This document shows, in pieces, positions 5,972 through 6,048 of a stretch of DNA of 6,048 nucleotides (position 1 is its first letter; each line of letters opens with the position of its first letter). Position numbers and translations under genes: made by a program. Below the pieces are notes generated by a model. That model saw nothing but the letters and a program-made list of their open reading frames with translations. It ran no database searches and was not told the origin of the DNA. This DNA is from UBA1724 sp963611685 (GTDB lineage: Bacteria > Verrucomicrobiota > Lentisphaeria > Oligosphaerales > Oligosphaeraceae). The DNA lies in assembly GCA_963611685.1 (NCBI GenBank), contig CAVDSU010000122.1, forward strand, positions 1 to 6,048, in the 5' to 3' direction.

Positions 5972-6044
5972 CGGATATTAGCGGGCATAGCTGGTGTCCG
6001 CGAAGCGGCATCTGTGCCTTCGGTGGTTTGGTTCAACCACGGAA
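5972..6044 (+). other. Cluster of consecutive hairpins
   Basis: The first stem pairs 5972-5982 with 5990-6000 as 11 continuous RNA pairs including three G-U pairs, with a 7-base loop. Next, CCGC (5998-6001) pairs with GCGG (6005-6008) around GAA, partly excluding the first stem. GGCA (6007-6010) pairs with TGCC (6015-6018). Finally GTGGTT (6023-6028) pairs with AACCAC (6035-6040), extended after a G-G mismatch by three more pairs to 6019/6044. No known RNA family is recognised, and the end resembles dispersed ACCACGGAATAC-type intergenic repeats. Confidence 0.4.
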
Positions 6045-6048
6045 TACC

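Larger units (their letters stand above)
5790..6048. other. Region beyond the abiE promoter, no recognised gene
   Basis: I recognise no gene here. One + strand frame is open from ATG 5797 (further ATGs at 5818 and 5929) to the window edge, at least 84 codons. Its product is rich in Cys, His, Gly and Pro, uses rare-looking codons (ATA, AGA, CTA, TTA), has no good ribosome site at 5797 or 5818, and matches no family I know. An AGAGGA sits close before the ATG at 5929. Only an inverted repeat (5904-5931) and clustered hairpins (5972-6044) stand out, along with the small palindrome TTCGCGAA at 5881-5888. Confidence 0.5.

Noticed and set aside
6023..6048. A tRNA or tmRNA 3' end suggested by GGTTCAA near the window edge
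   Set aside because: GGTTCAA lies partly in a hairpin stem that does not have the 5-bp T-arm with a 7-base loop, and no acceptor stem or anticodon arm fits upstream.

Overview
The window looks like a piece of a fairly GC-rich bacterial chromosome. One 60-base stretch of glnS (1081-1140) counts 38 G/C. It carries three ordinary housekeeping-type genes on the + strand and a two-gene type IV toxin-antitoxin (AbiE) operon on the - strand, flanked by non-coding DNA full of repeats and hairpins. No 16S rRNA or other clade marker is present. Low-complexity repeats with a 7-bp period, such as (TTCCTCC)n, together with weak Shine-Dalgarno sites at two of the three + strand genes, remind me of gut PVC-group bacteria (Kiritimatiellota/Lentisphaerota). 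That is only an impression and the lineage should be treated as unknown.

Layout. 1-611: no convincing gene. Two diverged direct copies (about 81-207 and 330-444) of a composite element lie here. Each has three consecutive hairpins, a CCTGGCCTAAC-type joint, four or five TTCCTCC heptads and a T-run. A weak terminator-like hairpin lies between them. 612-2333: glnS, glutaminyl-tRNA synthetase. 2379-3143: a short-chain dehydrogenase/reductase of the FabG type, starting at GTG behind a strong Shine-Dalgarno and probably co-transcribed with glnS. A strong hairpin follows at 3155-3179. 3246-4307: a lipoprotein periplasmic binding protein of the polyamine (PotD/PotF) family, with no transporter permease or ATPase gene next to it. 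4337-4374: a clear, probably bidirectional terminator between convergent units.

4395-5743 (- strand): abiEi (antitoxin and repressor) followed by abiEii (nucleotidyltransferase toxin), overlapping by one base (TAATG). The promoter has a perfect TATAAT at 5761-5766. It is bracketed by a perfect 10-bp inverted repeat (5743-5752 / 5780-5789) that covers the -35 region and touches the abiEi start codon, as expected for an autorepression operator. The operon is visibly less GC-rich than glnS (26 G/C in 5221-5280), consistent with horizontal acquisition.

5790-6048: no recognisable gene. It holds a perfect 10-bp inverted repeat (5904-5931), a run of hairpins (5972-6044) whose first stem uses G-U pairs, and an unrecognised frame open to the window edge. 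The most unusual content is the duplicated hairpin plus anti-Shine-Dalgarno-like heptad element upstream of glnS; the best-supported functional module is the AbiE operon with its operator.
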